Assembly: GCA_007115705.1 (NCBI GenBank) | Contig: QXEO01000822.1 | Coordinates: forward strand, 1,295,892 to 1,359,891 | DNA: 64,000 nucleotides | Source: Dactylis glomerata | Taxonomy: Eukaryota > Streptophyta > Magnoliopsida > Poales > Poaceae | Reading direction: 5' to 3' | Part shown: positions 1 to 11,030 of the stretch, piece after piece | How the letters are laid out: each line of letters begins with the position of its first letter | How positions within the stretch are numbered: position 1 is the first letter of the stretch | Notes under the pieces: generated by a model | Told to the model about the DNA's origin: nothing | Databases searched by the model: none | The model's input: only the letters and a program-made list of their open reading frames with translations | Translations under genes and position numbers: made by a program

Positions 1-650
1 ACCATCTAGTGCGCTCAAGGTGATAGTGTGGGGCTATCTAGATTGGGGATTGCGAGCTTTAAGGAGTGCTTTTATAGCCCTACGCGGTGAATTGGTGTTC
101 GTTATCCAACCAGAGTGTAGTTTCAGGGTAGCATAGTGAAGAAAGATATTTATGTGTTCAATTATGATATCATTGTTGAGAGTGTCCACTAGTGAAAGTA
201 TGATCCCTAGGCCTTGATTCTAATCATTGAAACACCATTTACAACTAGTTCTTCTACATGTTTGCTTGCTACCATTTTTATTTCAGATTGCAATTACCAC
301 TTATAATCATCCATATTACTTGTATTTCACTATCTCTTCGCCGAACTATTGCACCTATACACCTGACAAGTGTATTGGGTATGTTGGGGACACAAGAGAC
401 TTCTTGTATCTTAATTGCAGGGTTGCTTGAGAGGGATATATTTTACCTCTACCTCCCTGAGTTCGATTTAGCTTGGGTGATTCACTTAAGGGAAACTTGC
501 TGCTATTCTACAAACCTCTGCACTTGGAGGCCCAACACTGTCTACAAAAATAGAAGCGTGGGTAGACATCAAGCATCTCTTAAACCTTCATGCATGGCGA
601 CTCCTCCAAATCCCCACAAGTCTCTCAAGTCGTAGCTTGACCGAATTGAT
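1..650. repeat. Probable 3' end of a gypsy LTR and leader (fragment)
   Basis: No gene is recognised. The stretch around 480-580 (gcacttggaggcccaacact, then a 'gtagacatcaagc' phrase) resembles the LTR end and leader of cereal gypsy elements as I remember them. The partner LTR and coding region are absent, so this would be a relic cut by the window edge. Family assignment is from memory and weak. Confidence 0.35.
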
Positions 651-724
651 CTTATATGGCAAGAGTTTAAGTCAATCATATCACCAACTTTCAGAATCCC
701 GAAACTGCTTTTGTACCCTTCAAT

Positions 725-1280
725 TAGGGGTGAAAACGGAACGGATTATTTCTGACCGACCGAAGGCTTACGAAACGTAAAAACGGATTCGGTCGGATAG
801 TTGGCGGATACGGTCACGGATACGGCTAGCGCTTAATGGATACGAAAAAGGATATGGTTTTACTAATATCCGACTATATCCGTAAATATACCATATTTCA
901 CGGTTATATCCGGTAAAATATCCGTCAATGACTTGTTGAGTACGTGATTGGGGAGAGAAGATAAAATAGACTTATATATTTTGCCTTATGGTACACAAAC
1001 AGCACCATGCAAGGCATAAACTATTTTTATATGAATATATATTTATTTATGTAGAAAAAATTACAAGCTAATTTTACTTTATTATCAACGGGACATCCGA
1101 TAAATGTTTATCCGCAACCAAACCATATTCGCTCCATATTCGATTCGTATTCGTTACCGATAGACTCCGATTCCGTATTCGTATCCGCACATTATCCGCT
1201 CCAATTCCGAATCCAAAAAAATATGGCAACGAATACGGTTTCACTACTATCCGTCCGTATCCGCTCCGTTTTCACCCCTA
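725..1280. mobile_element. Non-autonomous hAT element (MITE-like, 556 bp)
   Basis: The element opens with TAGGGGTGAAAACGGAACGG and closes with the inverted match CCGTTTTCACCCCTA. It is flanked by a perfect 8-bp target-site duplication, CCTTCAAT, at 717-724 and 1281-1288. An 8-bp TSD with such termini is the hAT signature. The interior is full of short TATCCG/CGGATA repeats in both orientations, typical of subterminal transposase-binding motifs. There is no coding capacity. Confidence 0.88.
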
Positions 1281-1288
1281 CCTTCAAT

Positions 1289-2355
1289 GTTCAGGACTCT
1301 CAGGTCGCATACGAACTCTATTTTGGATGAATTTTACATTAATAAACATTAGGAGAAAAATTCCACAACTTTAATGTTGAACACGTTTCCGTTTGATGTC
1401 GTCTTCGGGTCGGAAACCTAGTGCCTTCAAAATCTTTGATGCAGAGATAGATTTTAGAAAACTCCGAATTAAACCAAATTGAGGGGGACTTTTCATATTG
1501 TGCAAATTTTCTACACAACAAAGTGTAAAATATGAATTTGTGAACTTTTGAAACTATTAGTAGGTTATTACCAATAAATATAATAAAGTTGATAAAAAAA
1601 TGAGCTAATAACATATCATGGATGCATTTTACATGCATCATCGTGCAACATGGAGACACCTACCATCAGCCCCTATATATAGTCAAGACCATTCATCAAG
1701 AAGGAGGTTCCACATCTACGCCAAAGTTTCCACCGTATACTTCATAGCTATAAACCCTAGATCCACATGTAAACCTCGTTGAGCAAACTCTATAAGCCAA
1801 CCGAGATCGTATTCTTTGTTGTCTTTGTACAATCCTTTGTGCTTCCACCAATAATAAATTCCAAAAGAAGTTCTTCATCTTCATTGTGTTTTTGATCCAA
1901 ACCTGTTGACCCAAGCCTCCTTACCGAAGAAATAAACTCTTCTCTGACCTTCACAGCGAGATTGCCTTTGGAATATGAAAACTATCCATCGTCAGCGAGG
2001 ACAGAGGGAGATGGTGGTAGAGAAAAAAGGGGCTTTCTCGCTCATAAATTAAGCAAGGCATGAGAATTAAGGATAGTAAACACTTCACTCTTATAATCTT
2101 GAAATATCTCAAAAAACTCTCTGACCTAATTATCTTGTATAGAGGGAAAGGGAGTACCTACCAATGTCTAACCTCTTAGTTTTCTTGTTGAAGGCTTGCT
2201 TTGACTCTCTCCGAGGTGCGAACTCATGATCTAATTTAGGTTTAGATTAGGTGACAATAACATTGTGCACTGTTTCTTCCTAGAGGCATCTCTATTGGAG
2301 AACTATTTCATAATCTATGTGTTTTCAATGGTGGTGGTTGTTTGCGACCGGGAGA
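1289..2355. other. Intergenic, nothing recognised
   Basis: This is AT-rich sequence without a convincing gene. A 72-codon antisense frame at 1696-1914 has no recognisable domain. I see no clear repeat ends. Confidence 0.4.
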
Positions 2356-2356
2356 C

Positions 2357-2401
<45 letters not shown>

Positions 2402-2414
2402 GTCTCTCTCTTTC
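2356..2414. repeat. (CT)n microsatellite
   Basis: A nearly pure CT dinucleotide tract with a few interruptions, readable directly in the sequence. Confidence 0.95.
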
Positions 2415-2453
2415 ATGTGTGCATCTTTGATGTATCACACCCATAAATTTATT

Positions 2454-2691
2454 AGCACCTCCATTCTGTGATTCTAGCAAAAGTCAAACTATGCCAACTT
2501 TGACCAAAATTTTAGAAAAAACTATCAACTTCTACAATATCAAATCAATCTTATTAGATACAAGGTAAAATATATTTTCATATTATATATAGGATAAGCA
2601 TGTTGCTAGTTTTTATAAAACTTGGTCTAAGTTAACAACTTTTGACTTTAGTAAAATTTATACGCCATAATTTTTTACGGAAGTGAGGCAG
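2454..2691. mobile_element. Degenerate Stowaway-like MITE (tentative)
   Basis: The right end (acggaagtgaggcagta) looks like a decayed version of the Stowaway terminus seen intact at 3501-3511. The left end has a matching decayed 'cctcca' start after a TA. Internal 'aaagtcaaact...tttgacttta' arms are partly complementary. The ends are too diverged to be sure. Confidence 0.35.
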
Positions 2692-3351
2692 TATTAGATC
2701 ATGTTTTTTTAAAAAAATCTACAAGCTAATTAAGGAAACAATTTATGATATTACATTTATGTTATTTATGCACCTCGTCCTCAAAAGCGTGTACTTTTAG
2801 CTTTGTTTGGAGAGTCAAACTATTTCAAACCTTGACTGAGTTTATGAAAAAAATATAATAATTTTTATGAAACCAAATAGCTATATGAGTAAAATATATT
2901 TCATTATAAATGTAAGTATACTTACTTAGTGGCATAAATGTTAGTGCCATTTTATTTAAAAATAGTAAAATTTGAAAAAGTTTGATCTCTAACCAAGTTG
3001 AAAGTATACTATTTCAAAATAAATGGATTATAAAATAGTAGTAATATAGACCAATGTCATATTATTCTTTATTGTTACTAGCCTAAAACCTTATTTACTT
3101 CTCTCATATTTTCACCTTCAGATGATGTGATGTGAGGATGAGGGGGGATTTGATGGTTACCTAATATTTTCCAATCCCATCAAATAAATGCTCTACCCAA
3201 AAATACAATTGCATTTAGAAGGGTTTTTAATCTAGGTAAAAATACTATGAAGAAGCTACATGGAAATATCCCATGATCATCTTCAAATTTAACTTAGTAA
3301 ACGATGTATCATTTTGAGATACAGAATAATCTTCTCCGATCCTCTGAAATA

Positions 3352-3509
3352 CTCCCTCCGTTTTAAAATATAAGATGTTTTAGTTTTGTGAAACAAATGT
3401 ATTTGGACATCTTTTAGTGTGTAGGTTCACTCGAATATACACACTAAAGCATGTCTAAATATATTTGGTTCACAAACCTAAAACATCTTATATTTTGAAA
3501 CGGAGGGAG
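3352..3509. mobile_element. Stowaway MITE (Tc1/mariner, 158 bp)
   Basis: The terminal inverted repeats begin CTCCCTCCGTTTTAAAATAT and end with the inverted match ATATTTTGAAACGGAGGGAG. TA dinucleotides flank the element at 3350-3351 and 3510-3511. The two arms are complementary for about 45 bp, so the whole element can fold as a hairpin. It sits about 220 bp upstream of the RING gene start, a usual place for Stowaway elements in cereals. Confidence 0.94.
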
Positions 3510-3730
3510 TACATTAGAAGTAACTAATCAAAATCCTCCCAAATTTGTCTCAAAATTTGTCCGATTGGGGTCTGAAAGGCGAAGACCAAAATCGGAGAAA
3601 CCCACAAAAGGAAATGGGGCTACACGAGTGACGAGATACTGAATGCGAAGACCTAAATTCCGAAAAGAAAAAAATCGCATCGCCGCCGCAGCCCTGCCTG
3701 CCTAGATCGCCGGGCGCCGCCGCCGCCGCC

Positions 3731-4828
3731 ATGTCGACCCCGGGCGCCGCCTACTACGCTTCCCTCGCGCGCAAGCAATTCTTCTGCTACCAATGCAACC
3801 GCACCGTCCTCATCGCCGCCTCCGCGGCCGCCGCCGGTGAGCTCTCCTGTCCCGAGTGCCGCGGCGACTTCCTGGAGGAGGTCACCGTCCCCGCCCCCAC
3901 CATCCTCCCCTTCCCCTTCGCCTTCCCCCCTATGATGCCCACCGCCTCTTCCCCATCCCGATCCTCTTCGTCCTCCACCGCCGCGCCCCCCTCCAGCGAC
4001 CTCTCCAACTTCCTCACCGGCATCCTCGACCTCCAGGATGGCCGCCGCACCAGGTCTAGGAGTGGGAGCGGTGCTGCCTCCGCCGCTGGCACGGCCACAC
4101 CTGAGAACGAGCCTGAGTCCTTTGACCCGCTCGTGTTCTTCCAGAACTACATCCAAAGCCTCGTCGAGGGCGGCGCCAACATCCAGGTCCTCCTCGACGA
4201 CGCCAGCGTCAACCTCTCCCCCGGCCTAGGAGGCGGCCGTGCTGGTGGCGCAAGCTTCGGGGACTACTTCGTCGGTCCAGGTCTGGAGCAGCTCATCGAG
4301 CAGCTCGCTGAGAACGACCCCAACCGCTACGGCACACCGCCTGCTGCCAAGTCGGCCCTTTCCACGCTTCCTGACGTTGTGGTGACTGATGCCATGGTCG
4401 CGGCGGCGGAGGGTGCCGAATGCGCTGTGTGCAAGGAAGATTTCTCACCTGGGGATGGGGCTAAGCAGATGCCCTGCAAGCACATCTACCATGCCGACTG
4501 CATTGTGCCCTGGTTGGAGCTCCACAATTCATGCCCCATTTGTCGCTTCGAGTTGCCAACTGATGATCCTGATTATGAGGGCAATAAGGCCTCAAACCCA
4601 CATCCGGCTGTTGGTATCGCTGCCGCAGCTGCACCTGGGAGCTCTAATACCGCTGGGGAAGGAGGGGAGGGGACTGCAAGGGTGGTAGAAAGGAGATTTA
4701 ATGTGTCACTGCCGTGGCCGTTTGGTGGATCGGGAGGGCAAACACCACAGCAAGATGGGAACAATGGGGGTGCTGGCAGTAGCTCACAGGACAGCGGCTC
4801 GCAGGGTGGAGGCAGCAACAAGAATTGA
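3731..4828 (+). CDS. RING-H2 E3 ubiquitin ligase with N-terminal zinc ribbon (BTL/RING1-like)
   Basis: An intronless gene of 365 codons. Residues 19-43 hold two CxxC pairs (C19/C22 and C40/C43), matching the short N-terminal zinc ribbon found in plant BTL-type and 'RING1-like' ligases. Residues 231-272 form a C3H2C3 RING-H2 finger: CxxC, then CKHIYH, then the typical PW before CPIC. RING-H2 proteins recruit an E2 enzyme and pass ubiquitin to a substrate; the substrate here is unknown. The segment between the two zinc sites is low-complexity (Pro/Ser/Ala-rich), and the tail is Gly/Ser/Asn-rich. The ATG follows a GCC-repeat leader in good context and is the first in frame. The 5' half is very GC-rich, normal for grass genes. 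No signal peptide or membrane segment is seen. Family assignment is strong; the biological role is not inferable. Confidence 0.94.
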   Translation: MSTPGAAYYASLARKQFFCYQCNRTVLIAASAAAAGELSCPECRGDFLEEVTVPAPTILPFPFAFPPMMPTASSPSRSSSSSTAAPPSSDLSNFLTGILDLQDGRRTRSRSGSGAASAAGTATPENEPESFDPLVFFQNYIQSLVEGGANIQVLLDDASVNLSPGLGGGRAGGASFGDYFVGPGLEQLIEQLAENDPNRYGTPPAAKSALSTLPDVVVTDAMVAAAEGAECAVCKEDFSPGDGAKQMPCKHIYHADCIVPWLELHNSCPICRFELPTDDPDYEGNKASNPHPAVGIAAAAAPGSSNTAGEGGEGTARVVERRFNVSLPWPFGGSGGQTPQQDGNNGGAGSSSQDSGSQGGGSNKN

Positions 4829-5619
4829 ACACAAACTTGTGATCAGTTGGAGGTATTATTTACATATTTAAACACAGTTTTATACCCGTTCAATTTGGTT
4901 GGTAGATTATGTCATGTACTCTCCGTGTTTGGACTATAGGGCTACTATTTATTTTCTTGACTAGAAGGCAAAGAGAGATCCAAATTTGATGTAAAAAACT
5001 TTGCTAAATGCAATTGTATTCCATTATTGAATAGGGCTAGGACTTAAAATCTGGAGATGCTATGGTAGAAACTTGATTTGTCACATCCAATCTGAGGCAC
5101 TTTAGACTTTACTGATCTGGTGGTTTTGTACCATTGGAAAGTAACACTTTGCATATGCTCAGTCAGGCTTGTATTAAGTTCATCATAAGCAATCCATATT
5201 ACTAGTAGATAGTAAGCAGCTGTTATCACAATGGTACATTACTAGTCTGTGATGAGGAAGTTTATCCATTACTTGTCGAGAGGTTTATTAGCTCATTTGA
5301 AACAGTTTAATAACAAATTTTCAAGAAAAAAGTAGTGCGGCAGTTAAACATTGTCGTTGTCTCCAACCTTGATGATTTGGAAACTGTAACTGCAGAGTTT
5401 TTTCCAGAACGATCACAAGGCTCTGCTGCAGATATTAGATTCATTCAGGGATGAGCTTTGCAAGCGGTCCCACATCTGGGAGCTCTAGGCATCTAAGTCT
5501 CTCATGGTGGCTCTGGTAGTTAATCACCATGGCACACCTCTAACACACTTTTTTTCACGTAGTTTCCTTTTTCTTGTTTTGTTTGCTTTGTAGTTCAGAT
5601 TGGTTGCCCACTATGGCGC
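4829..5619. other. 3' UTR and downstream spacer of the RING gene
   Basis: AT-rich sequence after the stop codon, presumably 3' UTR for the first few hundred bases. No clear poly(A) signal could be chosen with confidence. There are no further genes. Confidence 0.4.
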
Positions 5620-7125
5620 CGTTGCACCTGTTTCACCCAATCTTAATGCATTAACATGCACTTTACCTGCGTGGTCTAAAAAACATGGGATGGTCATGAC
5701 TCTACAGTCTCAGTGACACATATCGTTGCAGTAGCTGCCTTCAAAGACAGTACATGTTGTTTTGGTTTGTGGCCAGGGTACACAGAACAGGGCCTCACCT
5801 CTGCTGAAATTTCACTCCCCGTTCTCAAATCATGTGATTGTGAGTCAATCCTGAAGTTTACACATGCAAATAAATTTACGTATAGGTTGGAAGATTGCAG
5901 TTAACAAGTTCAGGATTCCAAAACATCTTTTCTTTTATTCTGTGAGTCCAGGCTTTTTTACTTAGGATACTGTTGCTGTTAAACACTTTCTTTCACTCAA
6001 TCTTAGTGCATTGACATGCAATTTGCCTGTGCGGTCTAAAAAATCAGTGGATGATCCAAACTCTACAATCCCATCCACACATCTAGGTTCACTATGGGCG
6101 TGTTTGGTAGCCCGGGCGGACTCAGAAAATCTCCCCTCAGCTGACATTTGGCTGTTTGTTAGCCCGGCCCGATGACTTGGGCAGTGCCCATATCGACCGA
6201 AAACGCCTCCTCAGCCAGGCCGAGCTTCTCACCTCAGCCTGGCCGCGTTCGCCCCGCGAGTCCGTGGGCCCCCACCCCCCAGACCACCGCCCGGCCTCTC
6301 ATTTCTCACTCTTTCTTCTCTCTCCTTTCTTCCCGAGCTGCACTCCAAATCGCCAAAGGCAACACCACCGCAGACTGGGCCGTCCCCGACCGCACAAGCC
6401 GCGCACCGCCGCCGTCCTAGCCACAAAGGCCGCCGCCAAACAAGCCGGCGCGCACCGCCGCCGAACAAGCCGGCGCGCACCACCGCCGCAGAGCCCGCCG
6501 CGCGCGCGCCACAGGCGGACTGCCGTGCTCCTCCGCGTCGGGCACTGGCGGCTCCTCTCGCCAGCGCTGGCAGGGGCGGGTGCGGCGGCTCCTCTCGTCG
6601 GCGCTGGCGGCTCCTCTCGCCGGCTATCGCCGCCGGAGCTCGAGGCGATGCCCAGGGACCTGATTGCTTTTCTGGAAACTTTGTAGGGACCGGATGGCTT
6701 TTTATTTTTATAGGGCAGGGCTGAAGTCATACTACCTACCAAACAGAGTCTCAGCTGAGCTCGGCTCGGCTCATACGAGCTACCAAACATAAGGCAAAAA
6801 AGCACATTGTATGAGATCAACCTAGCTGCACTCAGCTTGTGTGAGGTGGGATAGTGCAACCGGCCTACCAAACACGCCCTATCTGTCTTAGAAGAAAACA
6901 TTCTGTGGTGATTAGGTTATTTGTAGTGAGGATTCTATCAATGCACGTTATAAGCAGAGCAGGGCCTTACATTTTTTCTGAAATTTCACTGCTCTTCATA
7001 ATCATGTAATTTTGAGTCAAGACTCAGTTTAAACATACCAATTAATTTACGCATTGGTTGCAGTTAATATATTTAGAAATCCAAATCTTGTTTTTTTTTT
7101 CTGTGTGTCCAGGTATTTTCGAGTT
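5620..7125. repeat. Tandem duplication of a ~350-bp unit, second copy split by a transposon
   Basis: Copy 1 (about 5620-5967) and copy 2 (about 5968-7125) share a series of diverged blocks in the same order. These are 'caatctta(a/g)tgcatt', 'gtctaaaaaa', 'cagggcct', 'gaaatttcact', 'gagtcaa', 'aatttacg' and 'ctgtg(a/t)gtccagg'. Copy 2 holds the 784-bp element at 6096-6879. Without that insert the two copies are close in length. No coding function is seen. Confidence 0.72.
6096..6879. mobile_element. Non-autonomous DNA transposon with TAT target duplication (PIF/Harbinger-like?)
   Basis: The ends are GGGCGTGTTTGGTAG and the inverted CTACCAAACACGCCC. The trinucleotide TAT flanks both sides (6093-6095 and 6880-6882). 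The tandem paralogue near 5725-5745 aligns across this point without the insert, giving a natural empty site. A 3-bp TSD fits PIF/Harbinger, although TAT is not the usual TWA, so the superfamily is uncertain. The middle (6250-6650) is strongly GC-rich with CGCCG runs and open frames on both strands, but no recognisable domain. Confidence 0.75.
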
Positions 7126-7810
7126 AATAGATTATTGTTTGCAATGTTCAAATTTAAAGCTGGTCTGGGTTCCATTTGCATAGCTCCAGCCAGGAATCAT
7201 AATGCAATTCATGTTCTTTTAAACGTGATAATTTAGTTGTAGTATGACGGCTGCCACTTTTAAGTACTACATATAGAAAATCTCTTCAATGAAGTCAGTA
7301 TGCTGTCGAGAGATTTTGCCATCTGTCGGTGTGAGTTCATGGCTTCATCACGAGTTTAGTTTACTTTGTTGGGGTTATCTTGATTTGATTAATCCGCATG
7401 CTTTAGCAACCATTGAATCATATGTAGGGGATGTTCCAAAATTTAATAGGAATATGGAAAGATGTGTCTCCTTGTCTGAGGCTTCTAATCTTATGATACT
7501 TTTCTCAGGCTTGATGCGCATAACTTTAGACTTACAAGGGCCCTTCTTTTGCAAAATTTCTGCCAAATCAGCCTTTTGTGTACATCCTATGGATGGATGC
7601 ATTAGTGTACTTCCAGACAGACCATTTCCTCATTGCTGATTTAAGATTGACCAAACTTTTCACATTAGACTCCCGACCCAGTTTTGTAACCAGCCAAATG
7701 ATGCTAATAGTTTATTCTTTGTTTTTTATTTATTTTGGAAACTGCCATATCTTTTCTTCTACAGAAATCATTTTTAATCATCGAGCAGAATTTTGGACAA
7801 TAATGATAAT

Positions 7811-8571
7811 CAGGGTCGGCCCTGAGCATGTGCAGCCGGTGCAACTGCACCGGCCCCCCAACTCTCAGGGGCCTGGCACCGAAATTAGTAAGCTGTAGGC
7901 CTATTTTCTCAGAGAAAAATTAACTGGATAGTAAAAGCCTATTAGCGGGATTGGCCTTTGTCTCATTCTCGTTTTCGCCTGTCTCCTTGTTTCCAATCTC
8001 CATTGACTGGTTGCGCAGATGAAAATAGTAATACCATGGACAACACCGCCGGCGTGCTGCCTGCTTGTGATGTGTTTTGACTGTTTTGATGCTGACTTGT
8101 CTATTCCTTGCAAACCTCTCCATAATTTGCTAAGTTCACTAGAAATCCTCTTCTGTATGAGTCGCATGTTCATTTGTTCGTTTTAATCCGATCGATTTAT
8201 CTCCATTGCCTTATGTTCTTCTGCTTCTGGAGCTCCCCAAGTCCCTATTGTAGTATTCTGGCATTCCCTATAGGCTTGAGAGATTTGATAGCAAAGAGCC
8301 GAAGGGGGCAAGTGTTGACTAGTACTACTTAACTAGTATTACCCATAGACCCTGATTGCTATTGAGCCAACTTGTGCAGTTGAGATGTTTGAATTTAATA
8401 GAACATAGATTGTTGTTGATCCAACATGTGATTGAGAAGGATCTGTTTAACAGATTAAAATTTATACTTCTCCAATTTGTTAGAAGAGATTGCACTTGTT
8501 TATTTTGAGCACTAGGGCCCCAATTTTTTTTGTCTTGCACCAGGGCCCCTGCCATGCCAGGGCCGGCCCTG
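7811..8571. mobile_element. Non-autonomous hAT-like element (about 760 bp)
   Basis: The termini are CAGGGTCGGCCCTG on the left and CAGGGCCGGCCCTG on the right, both close to palindromic, with subterminal 'ggggcc' blocks. The flanks are taatgataat on the left and attgataat on the right, an imperfect 8-9 bp duplication (one mismatch). The CAGGG...CCCTG ends and duplication length fit the hAT superfamily (Tip100-like ends, from memory). No transposase is present. Confidence 0.75.
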
Positions 8572-8580
8572 ATTGATAAT

Positions 8581-10130
8581 GTTCTTTGTCAGTAGGAACT
8601 TTGGATTCAGTTGCTAGGAAGTTGAGAATCTTGTCATCAGCATAATTATACTTTTCATCAGGTTTCCATAAATTATTCATCTATCAGCACACACGTTTAC
8701 TTTTGGTCATGAAATCTCCATGAGAGGAACATAGTTTGTCCATCCATAGTATTGGCCAACATAGTTACTCATAGTATTACTGTATCATTCTGAAACAGAG
8801 TTGCTTTCCAAGGTTATTCTGTTGTGTTGCTGTGTTTGTGCCATATGGTTTGCCCAATCATCATCCTCAATTTAGCTTGTCTCCTAAATGTTTCTTAGGT
8901 TCTACTTCAAAGTTCAAAGGGAAGGATCTTCATGCCTGTGTGTTCTGTTGGTTTAGCTGTTGGATGATTACACAGTGATATCTCATAGGTGTCAGTGGTG
9001 GCTTGAATTGTTGAAGAGTGCTAAAATAAATCTTCTGTGCAATTTTCCTTCACATCTTTCCTGTATTATATCTACTATTGGTCAATTAACCATCCAAGGA
9101 TATAGCTTTTGACCACATAGTACCTCTCACTTATTTACAATATTTTGACACCTTATAACTTATGAATAAAAAGGTTTTCCATCTACTTTGGAATGTTTGT
9201 CCATGAAATCAAAGGTTCAACCGCAAGCTCTCAGGGTGCATCTCAAATTTCTACAGTAAAATGCAGAGCTATCTAGTACCTGTTATATTCAAAAGCTTGA
9301 ACGCTTGATCTAGAATATACTGTTTGCAACTGTTATAAAAAAAGTTCCTAGTTATCCTAGAAACATGTTACATTTAGTTGTATGCCATACTACTATCACT
9401 GAAAGAATATAGTACAGTATACATTTTTCTATATTAGCTTCGGTTTATGCATTTTTTCTCTTATCTTCACCTTTGGTTTTGCTGCTTGCCTGTGCATTTC
9501 TGTATTCAGCTATGTCTCTCCTCTCTTTGGCCAGTACTTACAGGCTCATATTGCCCTTCTTTGCATTATGTACCAGCTACTAACAAGAGTCATATCTCCT
9601 TGCAGGTTCCCTTGGTGATGCGCCTAAATGTCTAGAATGTTCATGAGCCACCGTGAGTTATACAACAGAAAATCGAAAGACAAAGGAATTTACAGCCTGT
9701 TTATTTGGTGGAACAATGTTGGTTTTAGTTGTTCCTCTCTCTGTCCATTAGGGCGTGTACACAAGTTACAGAAACTGCCGTGGCAGGAAGTGTGTTGCCG
9801 AGACTCTTTGTGCAGATTTGTTAATCGATCTTGTTTCATCAAGGACCAAAACCTAGCTAGCCTGCCTGCGTTGTGCTTTGTGTGCCAGATGAGATTGGTG
9901 CTACGTGTAAAGTTAGATGTGTTTTGTTTGTGTTTGCAGGAATGCATCGCATCAGCAGTTGTGCTCTATGGTGGAACTCATGGACGTGTGATCTTGGCAT
10001 CTTGCTGAGATTTGTCCGAGACATTGTCAAAGATAGTGGGGATGGGAATCCTCCACCATATTTTAGGTGCCGACCTCCCAAGAACATAACATTCGTCTGT
10101 GCATGTCCTTCCACAGGCACTGCGTCTTTT
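8581..10130. other. Intergenic spacer, no gene recognised
   Basis: AT-rich sequence with a splice-acceptor-like 'tctccttgcag' at about 9595-9605, followed by a more GC-balanced stretch (9606-10130). This could be a non-coding 3' exon of a neighbouring transcript, but no conserved protein is encoded. The open frames here show no domain and I do not call them. Confidence 0.35.
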
Positions 10131-10139
10131 CTAGGGAAC

Positions 10140-10268
10140 GAGATCCTCTGACGTAAACGAAATAACTGCAGAGGGAAGTAAACGATTTTGGTTCGTCCGA
10201 TCTGGATTCGACGGCAACCAGTCCGATTCCTAGAAACGCAACGCAGCACCGAAAGCCCAGCCCAACAA
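10140..10268 (+). repeat. Left terminal inverted repeat of the MULE
   Basis: Begins GAGATCCTCTGACGTAAACG. It is identical to the inverted right end for 47 bp and then similar with scattered differences. Confidence 0.88.
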
Positions 10269-10384
10269 AGAAGCGATATGCTTCCCTCACCGCGTTGACC
10301 ATGGAGTCGCTCAAGCATCGTGCATCGTCGTCGATCGACCGTCTCGCCGCAGCTGCCCTCCCCGACCGCATCCAGCGGGTGGCG

Positions 10385-10476
10385 CGCATCCGCCTCCGGT
10401 CCTCGAACGGTTCCGGCGTCGTCGAGCCGGCGCATCCGCCTCCGGTCCTCCAACGGTTCCGGCGCCGTCGAGCCAG
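10385..10476. repeat. 46-bp direct tandem repeat (two units)
   Basis: Units 10385-10430 and 10431-10476 start CGCATCCGCCTCCGGTCCTC and differ at only a few bases. They lie in a GC-rich open frame (10295-10606, + strand) inside the MULE. 46 is not a multiple of three, so the repeat shifts the frame. This argues against a conserved protein product. Confidence 0.85.
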
Positions 10477-11030
10477 ACCTGTGGTTCCGCCGCCGTTGAG
10501 GATTTCCCCGCCATTGCCCATGCTGGCCGTCTCCTCCAAGATTAGGATGGCGATTCCGGCGTTGCCATCTTCAGCTGATTCTGAGCGCAAACAGCAGTGT
10601 CAGTAATTGCAAAGTGTGTATATTGTCTGAAGTCTGAACATATTCAGTGTTCTTATCTGAATATGAAACTGCGAGAACTAAATTGAATTGCCTGGAAATT
10701 AATATCTATAGGCATGGTATAAAACAGCAAGAACTAAACTGAACAGAATTGCAAGTACTCAACTGAACTGCAAGATCCGAACTGAATTGCAACATTGGAG
10801 CTAGAAAGCAAAAGAGCAAATGCCAACAGAGAGTTGCAGTTTTTTACATTGTAAACTAAGAAATATTCAGAAATGGCTACTGATCAGCTCCAGATGGTTT
10901 CTGCACAGACTTATCAAATTCCTTGCTAGTGACACACGAGTACAAACAGAAATCTTGTACAGGTCAGCTTCCAAAAAATTGTGCAAGCAAGTACTGCGGC
11001 GTCCATGACATCAAGCAAAACTGAAACATT

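Noticed and set aside
1696..1914. 72-codon antisense frame
   Set aside because: It faintly resembled the zinc-binding tail of LINE reverse transcriptases, but no key residues line up.
3653..4156. Long antisense frame over the RING gene
   Set aside because: It is Gly-rich, and high GC in the sense gene keeps the opposite strand open. No domain is present.
6156..6901. Several frames of 80-200 codons in the 6096-6879 element
   Set aside because: Low-complexity Pro/Arg/Ala products on both strands, with no domain. They are explained by GC-rich sequence.
9606..10130. Exon-like stretch after a good acceptor-like site
   Set aside because: No conserved protein in any frame and no matching donor could be tied to a gene. 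It is left as a possible non-coding exon only.
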